Assembly: GCA_002423905.1 (NCBI GenBank)
Contig: DIVC01000128.1
Location: 1-7,116, forward strand
Reading direction: 5' to 3'
DNA length: 7,116 nt
Source of the DNA: Idiomarina sp. UBA6142
Lineage (GTDB): Bacteria; Pseudomonadota; Gammaproteobacteria; Enterobacterales; Alteromonadaceae
Shown piece by piece: positions 1-6,242 of this stretch (the first letter of the stretch is position 1; the number at the start of each line of letters is the position of its first letter). The notes beneath the pieces are model-generated. The model did no database searches and was not told the DNA's origin. It was given only the letters and a program-made list of their open reading frames with translations. Made by a program: the position numbers and the translations under genes.

Positions 1-905
1 ATTGAGTTGGTTGGGTCGACGATAGACTGCGGGTCCATGTGCAGAAATACATCCGTTTCGGGGAACAGAGCGATGACACGACTTTCCGCTTCATGGGTAA
101 TGTCATGAGCTTGTTCGAGCGACAGATGATCATTGAGTTCAATGTGGCACTGGACGAAACGTGTTTGTCCCGCACTCCGGGTCCGTAATTTGTGAATACC
201 ATCTATACCCGGGGTATTCAATAAAGCATCGATAATTAGTAAGCGCTCACTATCGGGTAGCTCTCTGTCCATCAGCGATTGGAACGCCGCCCAGCCAATG
301 CGTATTGCACCGAATGCCAGATAGCCTGCTATCAACATTGCAAATACACTGTCTGCCCATTGAATGCCCTGACTGGTGAGATAGATAGCTAGCAGCACCG
401 AGCTGTTGAGCAACAGGTCGGAGCGAAAGTGTAAAGTATCCGCTGCAATAGCTTGGGATTTGGTATGTCGCATAACAACGCGTTGCAGGAGCACCAACGC
501 AATTGTCACCACAATGGCAAAAAGCGATACATAGATACCGATTTGGTGACGTTGCACTTCGGTGCCGCTATAAAATTGTTGGAAGCTGTGTATTGCCAAG
601 AGCATGGCTGAACCGGTGATTAACGCCGATTGCACCAGTGCCGCTAACGATTCAGCTTTACCATGACCAAAGCGATGTTCTTTGTCAGCTGGCAATACTG
701 CGTAGCGTACAGCAAAAAAAGTAAACAGTGAGGCAATCACATCCAGCATTGAGTCGGTCAGTGACGCGAGCATACTGGCTGAGTCAGTCAATAACCACGC
801 GCTAGCTTTTACGACCACTAATAAAAGTGCTACGGCGACTGAAGCGCGGGTCGCCAACTTTACCCAAGCGGCGTAATCACGTTGTGGCGATTTAGAAACA
901 GCCAT
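1..905 (-). CDS. fieF: Cation diffusion facilitator, ferrous-iron/zinc efflux pump FieF (C-terminus cut by window edge)
   Basis: Inner-membrane metal/proton antiporter of the CDF family that exports Fe2+ or Zn2+ from the cytoplasm and works as a dimer. 301 codons are readable from ATG at 905 with no stop before the left edge; E. coli FieF has 300 residues, so by alignment only a few C-terminal residues are missing. About six hydrophobic segments lie within residues 20-206. The metal sites of the E. coli protein are all conserved with a constant offset of six: D51 and D55 (LTDSMLD), H159 and D163 (LHFRSD), D74 and H81 ([12 protein letters not shown]), and in the cytoplasmic domain H238, H254, H289 and D291 (FLHMDP). 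These assignments come from recalled family numbering. A weak AAGAG ribosome-binding site lies 6 nt before the ATG. The gene is divergent from trmL with a 73-bp gap. The family call is firm; the physiological metal is not visible from sequence. Confidence 0.95.
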   Translation of the reverse strand, partial: MAVSKSPQRDYAAWVKLATRASVAVALLLVVVKASAWLLTDSASMLASLTDSMLDVIASLFTFFAVRYAVLPADKEHRFGHGKAESLAALVQSALITGSAMLLAIHSFQQFYSGTEVQRHQIGIYVSLFAIVVTIALVLLQRVVMRHTKSQAIAADTLHFRSDLLLNSSVLLAIYLTSQGIQWADSVFAMLIAGYLAFGAIRIGWAAFQSLMDRELPDSERLLIIDALLNTPGIDGIHKLRTRSAGQTRFVQCHIELNDHLSLEQAHDITHEAESRVIALFPETDVFLHMDPQSIVDPTNS

Positions 906-978
906 AGGCTACTCTTGTGTGAATCATAATTCTGCTATTCTAACCACTTCATTGACTGATAGGAATGAACAATTGGTT
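906..978. promoter_or_regulatory. Divergent fieF/trmL intergenic region with weak promoter candidates
   Basis: This 73-bp gap must hold the 5' signals of both genes unless they start further upstream. On the plus strand an extended -10-like TGCTATTCT lies at 933-941, which would start a trmL transcript near 948; no convincing -35 is present. On the minus strand TATGAT (928 down to 923) resembles a -10 for fieF but would leave a very short leader. No recognisable metal-regulator operator such as a clear Fur box was found. These are visual matches only. Confidence 0.3.
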
Positions 979-1443
979 ATGTTTCATATTGCTTTGTATA
1001 CACCGGTGATGCCAGCCAACACCGGTAATATCATTCGGCTGGCTGCTAACAATGGTTGCATGTTACATCTAATTGAGCCGTTAGGTTTTGATTTTGAGGA
1101 AAAAAAGTTGCGACGGGCAGGGTTGGATTATCATGATCTGAGCCGGGTAGAGCGCTATGCCGATTTTCAACAATTTACCCACGCTATGGCTGGGCGGCGC
1201 ATATATGCCTGCACCACTAAAGGTACTATGGGCTATAGCGAGGTCAGCTATCAGCCCGATGATGTCTTGTTATTTGGTTCCGAGACTAGCGGCTTGCCAG
1301 CTGAAGTGCGTGCGCAATTCCCAGCAACACACCTGATACGAATTCCGATGATGCCCAATAATCGGTCACTGAACTTGAGTAATGCGGTAGCGATTATTAG
1401 TTTTGAGGCCTGGCGCCAACAAGGTTTTGCTGGGGCGGGTTAG
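979..1443 (+). CDS. trmL: tRNA (cytidine/uridine(34)-2'-O)-methyltransferase TrmL
   Basis: SPOUT-class methyltransferase that uses S-adenosylmethionine to methylate the ribose of the wobble base (position 34) of the tRNA-Leu isoacceptors CAA and UAA. The 154-residue product matches the short single-domain TrmL family (E. coli 157 residues). Visible motifs: N14-R20 (NTGNIIR), the RRAGLDYH segment at 45-52, TTKGT at 79-83, the SAM-site motif FGSETSGLP at 99-107, and the knot motif at 121-136 (RIPMMP...NLSNA). The open frame extends upstream to a GTG at 919, but E. coli TrmL begins at the residue matching the ATG at 979 and no ribosome-binding site precedes 919. The site for 979 is itself weak: AGGA at 961-964, 14 nt away. 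The stop is a TAG whose last 47 nt of coding sequence are antisense to the end of the neighbouring binding-protein gene. Confidence 0.95.
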   Translation: MFHIALYTPVMPANTGNIIRLAANNGCMLHLIEPLGFDFEEKKLRRAGLDYHDLSRVERYADFQQFTHAMAGRRIYACTTKGTMGYSEVSYQPDDVLLFGSETSGLPAEVRAQFPATHLIRIPMMPNNRSLNLSNAVAIISFEAWRQQGFAGAG

Positions 1444-2857
1444 GCGGCAGATTGCGAATAAAGGTCGAACGTTGCAAGTCATTGACACTATAAAATTCGG
1501 CAATTTCGCCACTGCGCACCAAAGCGCTCAGGCGCAGATCAAACCAGTCGCGCAGCTCACGGCCACGACGGGTATCTTGGAACGCAATATGAATCGGCAA
1601 ACTACCATGCAGCTGGTGCACTTGATACGGGGCATTCATCCAATCTGGAGCGTTTTCGGCATAGGCTACCACTGCGCCCAACCGCTTCAAGTCCAACATC
1701 GCAAAGCAATCAAGGGTATTGCTGGTGTGGTAGTAATTAAGACCTGCAGGCAAAAATTTGTCATAGCCATAACCGGCGACATGGCACACCAAGGGTTCAA
1801 AATTACCTTGTAGAATATCGTTTATCGCTTGTTCCGTGTGCGCAAACAGGAACAGCGGACGGTCATAGTCAAAATGCAGTCGTGAGACAATAGCATTATC
1901 AGGTTGATGACCAGCATAGGTGCCAATAAGAATATCAAAACGCTGTTCTTCGAGCCCCAATATTGCGCGCTGATAGGTATTGGAATTGAGCTCAAGGCGG
2001 GTGGAGACGGAGCCAAAAATACGCCGTATTAGCTCCCAATATGCACCACTACCGTCTAAGTTGGTATACCTTCGCCAATGGCCTGCGGTTGCGGTAATAC
2101 GACCAAACTCTGGTGGTTGGCTGAACTCGAATGGATTGCTGATGCGGGCTCCGGTTGCTTGCATAATAGCACTGACGCGGCCCTCATCGTGCAAACGGTT
2201 GAGTATAGCCGATAGTTTCGGCACTAAATCGGCATGTTGTTGATGGAGATAATGGTAACCACTCTCAGTGAACAAAGGCACCGCAACGTTATGTGGGTTT
2301 TTTAATAAGCCAAGTTCTTGTGCTTCAAAGTCATTGAGCACGATAGCTTTAACCCGCTGACTTTGATACATCAACAACAATTGTTCGAGATCTAGGGCTT
2401 GCACTGTTGGGCGCTGATACTGCTCTTGCTCAAGTACTTGTTCGACGCCATGCATACCATTGACATAGGCTAAATTCTCGAGGTCATTAAGCTCACACAG
2501 ACCGCAATGACGCCGATCAGCAATGATCACCAGTTGGTAGCGAAAAAGCTCGAAGTCGAGCCTTATCAGGTTGGGATAGTCTTGTTCTAAGCCAGGCAGT
2601 CGACCGAGTTCTCCGGCAATACGGCCAGCATTGGCTTCAACAATACTGCGTGCCCGCGGCATATCTAAATAAGCTATTTTAATACCAAGTTCGGCATAGG
2701 CTTCTTCCAGGAGGGCTGTCACATAGCTAGGGACAGGTCCACTATCAGGAGCGCGAAAATTAAGTGTGGTGGCAGCCATTGCTTTAGTCGATACCATGAG
2801 GATGACCGACATGAGTATAATGCGCCGAAAATAGGTCAAGATGGCAGTGATAGACAT
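1397..2857 (-). CDS. Exported protein with two tandem substrate-binding-like (SBP_bac_3/PBPb type) domains
   Basis: The predicted 486-residue periplasmic protein begins with a Sec signal peptide: RR at 11-12, a hydrophobic stretch at about 13-24, and likely cleavage after AMA at 26-28. Two solute-binding-type modules follow, about 31-235 and 253-460. Each shows the usual order of a beta strand, a helix with a ligand-loop region, then a short G-R/F-D strand motif ([11 protein letters not shown] in the first; [13 protein letters not shown] in the second). The second starts with the [19 protein letters not shown] segment seen in such domains of marine gammaproteobacteria. Cysteines are C118/C121 (CGLC) in domain 1 and C358 and C384 in domain 2. 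The tail after about 460 is proline-rich. No permease, ATPase, kinase or GGDEF module is attached or adjacent, so transport is not implied; a sensing or sequestering role is possible. The ATG at 2857 is chosen over in-frame ATGs at 2917 and 2911 because GGGAG precedes it by 5 nt. The ligand is unknown. Confidence 0.8.
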   Translation of the reverse strand: MSITAILTYFRRIILMSVILMVSTKAMAATTLNFRAPDSGPVPSYVTALLEEAYAELGIKIAYLDMPRARSIVEANAGRIAGELGRLPGLEQDYPNLIRLDFELFRYQLVIIADRRHCGLCELNDLENLAYVNGMHGVEQVLEQEQYQRPTVQALDLEQLLLMYQSQRVKAIVLNDFEAQELGLLKNPHNVAVPLFTESGYHYLHQQHADLVPKLSAILNRLHDEGRVSAIMQATGARISNPFEFSQPPEFGRITATAGHWRRYTNLDGSGAYWELIRRIFGSVSTRLELNSNTYQRAILGLEEQRFDILIGTYAGHQPDNAIVSRLHFDYDRPLFLFAHTEQAINDILQGNFEPLVCHVAGYGYDKFLPAGLNYYHTSNTLDCFAMLDLKRLGAVVAYAENAPDWMNAPYQVHQLHGSLPIHIAFQDTRRGRELRDWFDLRLSALVRSGEIAEFYSVNDLQRSTFIRNLPPNPPQQNLVGARPQN

Positions 2858-2862
2858 GGGAA

Positions 2863-2867
2863 CTCCC
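2863..2867 (-). promoter_or_regulatory. Ribosome-binding site fixing the start of the binding-protein gene
   Basis: On the minus strand GGGAG is followed by 5 nt and the ATG at 2857. The next in-frame ATG (2812) would leave a shorter signal peptide without the arginine pair, and the upstream ones (2917, 2911) would add a non-signal-like head. Confidence 0.65.
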
Positions 2868-2945
2868 GAGCACTTTAATACCTCTAAATTAGCACAAATT
2901 AAGCCGGTCATTAACAAATTTGACTCGATGACCGTTTGCCTTTAG

Positions 2946-2961
2946 CGTGAGCGGCGTCACT
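2946..2961. promoter_or_regulatory. CRP-like operator candidate
   Basis: GTGA at 2947-2950 and TCAC at 2957-2960 are separated by six bases, matching the core of the CRP consensus TGTGA-N6-TCACA; the outermost T and A are not matched. The site is palindromic, so it could act on either divergent gene. Its centre (2953.5) is about 60 bp upstream of a start inferred from the weak minus-strand -10 at 2901-2896, a distance typical of class I activation. For the plus-strand TATTAT box it would overlap the -35 region instead. Confidence 0.35.
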
Positions 2962-2985
2962 ATTGTCGTATTATTTGCTGTTGTT

Positions 2986-2989
2986 GGAG
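2986..2989 (+). promoter_or_regulatory. Ribosome-binding site of the S51-family gene
   Basis: GGAG followed by 7 nt and ATG at 2997, a near-ideal arrangement that supports this start and the signal peptide it creates. Confidence 0.65.
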
Positions 2990-2996
2990 ACTAGAA

Positions 2997-4700
2997 ATGT
3001 ACCAGTTAGCCGTGTTGATCACTTTTTTGGCTTTGCTGTTTGGCAGTGCGCCAAGTGTTGCTCAAAGTCACAGCGAAGGCACCTCAGAAAGCAGCAGCAA
3101 AAGTATGCCGAAGTATAACTTGCTGCTGAGCGGCGGTAATCTGCGTATTTGTTCCACCATGCAAAGCAATAACTGCGACGATACCCGTTGGATTGATCGC
3201 AACAGCATGCGTATTGAGCGCTATCTCAGTTTATCTGAGCGTAATCTGAACGAGTTGTTGGCTGACGAACTATGGCCGTTGCATCGTCGCGTTATGCGCG
3301 ATCAAGTGCGCGAAGCTATGACTATTATCAAGCAACGCGTGAATCAAGAGCTGATGTCAGAATATACCTTTATGGATGAATTTGGCCGCCGCGCTACTGC
3401 TTATGTGTATGACAATTTATCCGACCAAGAAATGCGCCTTATTGTTGATCATTTAGAAATGCCAACGCCAACTGATCGCCATGAAGTGGTCGATTTGAAT
3501 ATGAATATTGATTTAGCCAGTCGTGAGCTGGTCCGTAGTTTCGTGTTGCAAGCTCGCTACTTATCTGCTGAAGGGCAACGTCCCAAGGTGTTGGTAGTGA
3601 CTGCGGCTGCCCACGACAGTCTGGGTGCTGCTGATTTCTATACTCGTTTGCTGGAATCAGCGGGCGCTGATGTGCAGTGGCTCCCGATTGATGCGGCTGT
3701 GAACGCTGCGCAATTAAGCCAGCGCTGCGAGGCATTGGCCGCTATTCGCGTCAGCGAACACGGCGTTTGGAAACGCGCCAAGGTCCACCCAGTGCGGCAT
3801 CAACAACAATTAGATTACTGCAAAAACGTGACGGCTGGCGCTGAGCTCCTGCGCGATGCCCATGGTGTATTTTTTGCCGACGGTTCAGCACATTTGCTGC
3901 GCAAAGCAATGCTGACACCGTTAGGCCAGCCGACAGCGCTGACAGTAGCGATGTATCGCCGCTTACAGAACCAATCACTGGTGGTTGCTGCGGTGGGCGG
4001 TGCGAGCGCAGCGCTTACCGCTCGCGCCATGATCAGCGGCGGCAACAGTGAAATGGCGATGAAAGAGGGTGCCCGAGCCGCAGACCCAGCCGGTGGTGCT
4101 TGTGATCTCGATGACAGTTGCCCATTGGGCTTGAATCAACACAGTTTGACCTACCATCCACTCGGTGGTTTGGGCTGGTTTAGCCCAGCCATTGTTGATA
4201 CCGAGTTTACCGAACATGGTCGTCATGGCCGCTTGCTGCGCCTCGCAGCCACGACCAGCGCGCCGTTAGCACTGGGTATCGACGAGAAAACTGGGGTGTT
4301 GGTAAATACCCGCAGTGGGGCATTTGAAGTGATTGGTCGCGGAGGTGTGTTCTTTAGCGTGTCACCGGTGCAAAACGATAGCGCAGTAGCATCTACCTTT
4401 CACTATGTGATGGCCGGTAGCCAAGGGCGGTTCAGCGACGGTGATATTACTGAGGTGCAGCTCACGACCACTGGACGGGTGGTAACCGAAGCACCGACTA
4501 CACGATTCTTAACTAACCGTGGCTTGGCCGATTCATTGCGCTTGCTGTGTAATGAACGGGATACCGTAACTGCACTTGATGGCCAATTCCGCCTCACCTT
4601 ATTAGGCGATGACAGCACCACTCGGCAAATTGCCGGTGGTGAGTGTCAGGTATTGAATGCACGTATGGGTATTGCTTGGGAGCCGCAGAAGAATCTGTAG
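2997..4700 (+). CDS. Exported peptidase S51 / cyanophycinase-like protein with altered active site
   Basis: A 567-residue protein with a Sec signal peptide (hydrophobic 4-16, likely cleavage after SVA at 20-22) and a Ser-rich linker at 24-36. The S51 fold can be followed: first strand LLLSGGNLRIC at 42-52; PKVLVVTAAAHDS at 196-208 with the following Rossmann-like helix; GVFFADGSAHLLR at 290-302; nucleophile elbow GGASAAL with S337; DTEFTEHGRHGR at 401-412; and GIDE with E430. Relative to cyanophycinase CphB (triad Ser132, His174, Glu201 as I recall it), Ser and Glu are kept but the His position is E403, and pocket residues Gln101, Gln173 and Arg178 appear replaced. Residues 53-195 form an unusual helical insertion after the first strand. 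Eight cysteines (52, 60, 244, 275, 369, 375, 518, 550) suggest disulfides. A roughly 70-residue tail follows the core. Cyanophycinases release beta-Asp-Arg dipeptides, but this one may be inactive or act on something else. The gene is divergent from a tandem binding protein and convergent with pyrE, 17 bp away. Confidence 0.75.
   Translation: MYQLAVLITFLALLFGSAPSVAQSHSEGTSESSSKSMPKYNLLLSGGNLRICSTMQSNNCDDTRWIDRNSMRIERYLSLSERNLNELLADELWPLHRRVMRDQVREAMTIIKQRVNQELMSEYTFMDEFGRRATAYVYDNLSDQEMRLIVDHLEMPTPTDRHEVVDLNMNIDLASRELVRSFVLQARYLSAEGQRPKVLVVTAAAHDSLGAADFYTRLLESAGADVQWLPIDAAVNAAQLSQRCEALAAIRVSEHGVWKRAKVHPVRHQQQLDYCKNVTAGAELLRDAHGVFFADGSAHLLRKAMLTPLGQPTALTVAMYRRLQNQSLVVAAVGGASAALTARAMISGGNSEMAMKEGARAADPAGGACDLDDSCPLGLNQHSLTYHPLGGLGWFSPAIVDTEFTEHGRHGRLLRLAATTSAPLALGIDEKTGVLVNTRSGAFEVIGRGGVFFSVSPVQNDSAVASTFHYVMAGSQGRFSDGDITEVQLTTTGRVVTEAPTTRFLTNRGLADSLRLLCNERDTVTALDGQFRLTLLGDDSTTRQIAGGECQVLNARMGIAWEPQKNL
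4616..4641. repeat. Strong imperfect inverted repeat (hairpin) near the 3' end of the S51-family gene, downstream of pyrE
   Basis: Outer arms CACCAC (4616-4621) and GTGGTG (4636-4641) flank inner arms CGGCAA (4623-4628) and TTGCCG (4630-4635), with one unpaired T at 4622 and one central A. Allowing for a minimal loop, about 11 pairs could form. It lies in the coding sequence of the S51-family protein and about 77 nt past the pyrE stop on the minus strand. No T tract follows on either strand, so it is not a standard intrinsic terminator. Confidence 0.5.
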
Positions 4701-4717
4701 CCTAGCAGGGTCATGTT

Positions 4718-5362
4718 TTAGGCAATACCGTATTGCTGGCGGTACGCTTTGACCGCGTCAAGGTGTGCCGCAAATTCTGGGCTATCCGCTAAGTAAGTAA
4801 TCACATCATTGAGTTTCACGATGCTGATCACGGTGGCACCAAAGTCACGCTCGACTTCTTGAATAGCGCTCAGTTCGCCCTGCCCACGCTCTTGTCGGTC
4901 GAGCGCAATCAGCACCCCAGCCAGTTCCGCGCCGTTGGCTTCGACGATTGTCATAGATTCGCGAATGGCGGTGCCGGCGGTGATCACGTCATCGACTAAC
5001 ATCACTTTACCTTGCAGTGGCGAGCCGACTAAATTGCCACCTTCACCGTGAGTTTTAGCCTCTTTGCGGTTGAAGCAATACGGCACATCGCGACCATGCT
5101 GGTCGTACAACGCAATCGCTGCCGCCGTGGCAATTGGAATACCCTTGTAGGCGGGACCAAACAGCAGATCAAATTCAACGCTACTGTCGACTAAGGCGGC
5201 GGCATAAAAGCGCCCCAAACGCGCCAAATCTGCGCCTTTGTTGAATAAGCCAGCGTTGAAAAAATAGGGGCTAGTACGGCCCGACTTCAGGGTAAACTGA
5301 CCGAACTTAAGTACCCCACGGTCAATGGCAAATTGAATAAACGCGCGTTGATAATCTTTCAT
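4718..5362 (-). CDS. pyrE: Orotate phosphoribosyltransferase
   Basis: Cytoplasmic, dimeric enzyme of de novo pyrimidine synthesis that converts orotate and PRPP to orotidine 5'-monophosphate. The 214-residue product is almost co-linear with E. coli PyrE (213 residues). The PRPP loop [13 protein letters not shown] lies at 120-132 with the D124-D125 pair. The mobile catalytic loop has R99, K100, K103 and H105 ([12 protein letters not shown]). K26, F34-F35 and R156 (LDRQERG) match the orotate and PRPP contacts known for the family. The start at 5362 matches the E. coli N-terminus (MKDYQR versus MKPYQR); only a weak GAGAG precedes it, which is consistent with translation coupled to rph, whose stop is 15 nt upstream. 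It is the second gene of an rph-pyrE operon and converges on the S51-family gene with 17 bp between stops. Confidence 0.98.
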   Translation of the reverse strand: MKDYQRAFIQFAIDRGVLKFGQFTLKSGRTSPYFFNAGLFNKGADLARLGRFYAAALVDSSVEFDLLFGPAYKGIPIATAAAIALYDQHGRDVPYCFNRKEAKTHGEGGNLVGSPLQGKVMLVDDVITAGTAIRESMTIVEANGAELAGVLIALDRQERGQGELSAIQEVERDFGATVISIVKLNDVITYLADSPEFAAHLDAVKAYRQQYGIA

Positions 5363-5377
5363 GGTCAGCTCTCGTAC

Positions 5378-6091
5378 TTAGTTTAAGGCAGCTTTTTGCA
5401 GGTCCATTAACTCGCGAATGGCGTGCCGCGCTAATTCCAGCATGCTATTCATTTCTTCTAAGGCAAATGGCTCAGCTTCAGCCGTGCCTTGCACCTCAAT
5501 AAATTTGCCCGACTCGGTCATCACTACGTTCATATCGGTATCAGCTTTTGAGTCTTCGGCGTAATCTAAATCAGCAACCGGGGTACCGTTGTAGATACCG
5601 ACTGAGATAGCTGCCACCAGGCCTTTCAATGGATTGGTCTTGACCAGACCTTCTTTGCGCATCCAGTTCAAGGCATCGACCAAGGCCACACAGGCGCCGG
5701 TGATTGAGGCTGTGCGAGTGCCGCCATCGGCTTGCAGCACATCACAATCGATGGTGATGGTGTTTTCGCCGAGTGCACTGAGATCGACACAAGTGCGCAA
5801 AGCGCGACCAATCAAGCGCTGAATTTCGAGGGTGCGGCCACCTTGCTTGCCGCGCGTCGCCTCGCGGTCGTTACGGGTATGGGTGGAGCGTGGCAACATA
5901 CCGTATTCGGCGGTAACCCAGCCTTTACCACTGCCTTTTAGAAAGCGCGGTACGCCGCGATCAACGCTAGCGGTGCAGAGTACTTTAGTGTCGCCAAACT
6001 CAATCAGCACTGAACCTTCAGCGTGACGGGTAAAATTCCGAGTAATAGTAACCGGACGAATTTGCTGGGCGGTACGGCCGCTTGGACGCAT
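5378..6091 (-). CDS. rph: Ribonuclease PH (tRNA nucleotidyltransferase)
   Basis: Phosphate-dependent 3'-to-5' exoribonuclease that trims the 3' ends of tRNA precursors and other structured RNAs; it forms a hexamer of dimers. The product has 237 residues (E. coli, intact form, 238). Hallmarks: R86 (GKQGGRT), the phosphate-binding G124-T125-R126 ([13 protein letters not shown]), the aspartate cluster D180, D184, D186 ([13 protein letters not shown]), and the [13 protein letters not shown] block at 61-73. The open frame reaches back to 6217, but the family N-terminus MRP-GR starts at the ATG at 6091, which has an AAGGAA ribosome-binding site 5 nt away. The C-terminus is intact (LQKAALN), unlike the frameshifted rph of E. 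coli K-12. It is the first gene of the rph-pyrE operon and divergent from yicC. Confidence 0.97.
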   Translation of the reverse strand: MRPSGRTAQQIRPVTITRNFTRHAEGSVLIEFGDTKVLCTASVDRGVPRFLKGSGKGWVTAEYGMLPRSTHTRNDREATRGKQGGRTLEIQRLIGRALRTCVDLSALGENTITIDCDVLQADGGTRTASITGACVALVDALNWMRKEGLVKTNPLKGLVAAISVGIYNGTPVADLDYAEDSKADTDMNVVMTESGKFIEVQGTAEAEPFALEEMNSMLELARHAIRELMDLQKAALN

Positions 6092-6096
6092 GGTGA

Positions 6097-6102
6097 TTCC
6101 TT
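6097..6102 (-). promoter_or_regulatory. Ribosome-binding site fixing the rph start
   Basis: AAGGAA on the minus strand lies 5 nt before the ATG at 6091. It decides between this start and in-frame upstream codons as far back as 6217, which would add a head absent from RNase PH proteins. Confidence 0.65.
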
Positions 6103-6145
6103 TTGCTAAAGTGGCCGCAGCGTGCGAGCCAGGTCTTGGTGGCGA

Positions 6146-6154
6146 ATTATACCA
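6146..6154 (-). promoter_or_regulatory. Extended -10 promoter for rph-pyrE
   Basis: Read on the minus strand this is TGGTATAAT, a perfect sigma-70 extended -10 (TGn plus TATAAT). No good -35 is seen at 16-18 nt upstream, which extended -10 promoters can tolerate. Transcription would start near 6139, giving a leader of about 48 nt before the rph ATG. Confidence 0.6.
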
Positions 6155-6229
6155 GAGCATGGCGTAAAATTCTGCGGCTGTATGCATATACGCAATGGTG
6201 TAAACTGTCGCCAACAACAGTGATGATTT

Positions 6230-6234
6230 GAAGG
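6230..6234 (+). promoter_or_regulatory. Ribosome-binding site fixing the yicC start
   Basis: GAAGG lies 8 nt before the ATG at 6243. An in-frame TTG at 6228 would overlap this site, so it is not the start. The ATG at 6243 gives MMQSMT, aligning exactly with MIRSMT of E. coli YicC. Confidence 0.6.
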
Positions 6235-6242
6235 CACCCGTT

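Larger units (their letters stand above)
2858..2996. promoter_or_regulatory. Shared 139-bp control region of the divergent exported-protein genes
   Basis: The region separates the start codons of the tandem binding protein (minus) and the S51-family protein (plus). For the plus gene there are two candidate promoters: TTGACT at 2920-2925 with a 17-nt spacer to TAGCGT at 2943-2948, and a TATTAT -10 at 2969-2974 with a poor -35. For the minus gene a TAATTT at 2901 down to 2896 has only a poor -35 (GTCAAA), 17 nt upstream. A GTGA-N6-TCAC inverted repeat lies between. All are visual consensus matches and none is proven. Confidence 0.4.
6092..6242. promoter_or_regulatory. Divergent rph/yicC intergenic region
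   Basis: These 151 bp hold the rph extended -10 promoter on the minus strand. For yicC on the plus strand only weak -10-like boxes are visible, TAAAAT at 6165-6170 and TAAACT at 6201-6206, neither with a convincing -35. An 8-bp palindrome TATGCATA lies at 6181-6188. No small gene or terminator is apparent. Confidence 0.4.

Noticed and set aside
919..978. Upstream GTG start for trmL adding 20 residues
   Set aside because: The TrmL family starts at the residue encoded at 979; no ribosome-binding site precedes 919 and the added residues are not family-like.
1403..1813. Plus-strand open frame of 136 codons inside the binding-protein gene
   Set aside because: It is antisense to a long coding frame with a clear signal peptide and domains; its translation has no recognisable motif or ribosome-binding site.
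4171..4190. Inverted repeat TGGGCT/AGCCCA with 5-nt loop (and overlapping GGCTGG/CCAGCC)
   Set aside because: Short, in the middle of coding sequence for a conserved S51 segment (GLGWFSPAI), with no T tract; likely coincidental.
3439..4621. Several minus-strand open frames of 70-100 codons inside the S51-family gene
   Set aside because: Shadows of the real gene in other frames, with no family similarity or start signals.
4700..4723. GCCTA/TAGGC inverted repeat spanning the S51-gene and pyrE stops as a bidirectional terminator
   Set aside because: Only five pairs around a 14-nt loop, with no T tract on either side.
6181..6188. TATGCATA palindrome upstream of yicC as an operator
   Set aside because: An eight-base AT-rich palindrome without flanking symmetry or a known regulator match is not enough evidence.
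6092..6217. Extended N-terminus of rph (42 extra codons)
   Set aside because: The extension covers the promoter and ribosome-binding site, and RNase PH proteins begin with MRP at 6091.
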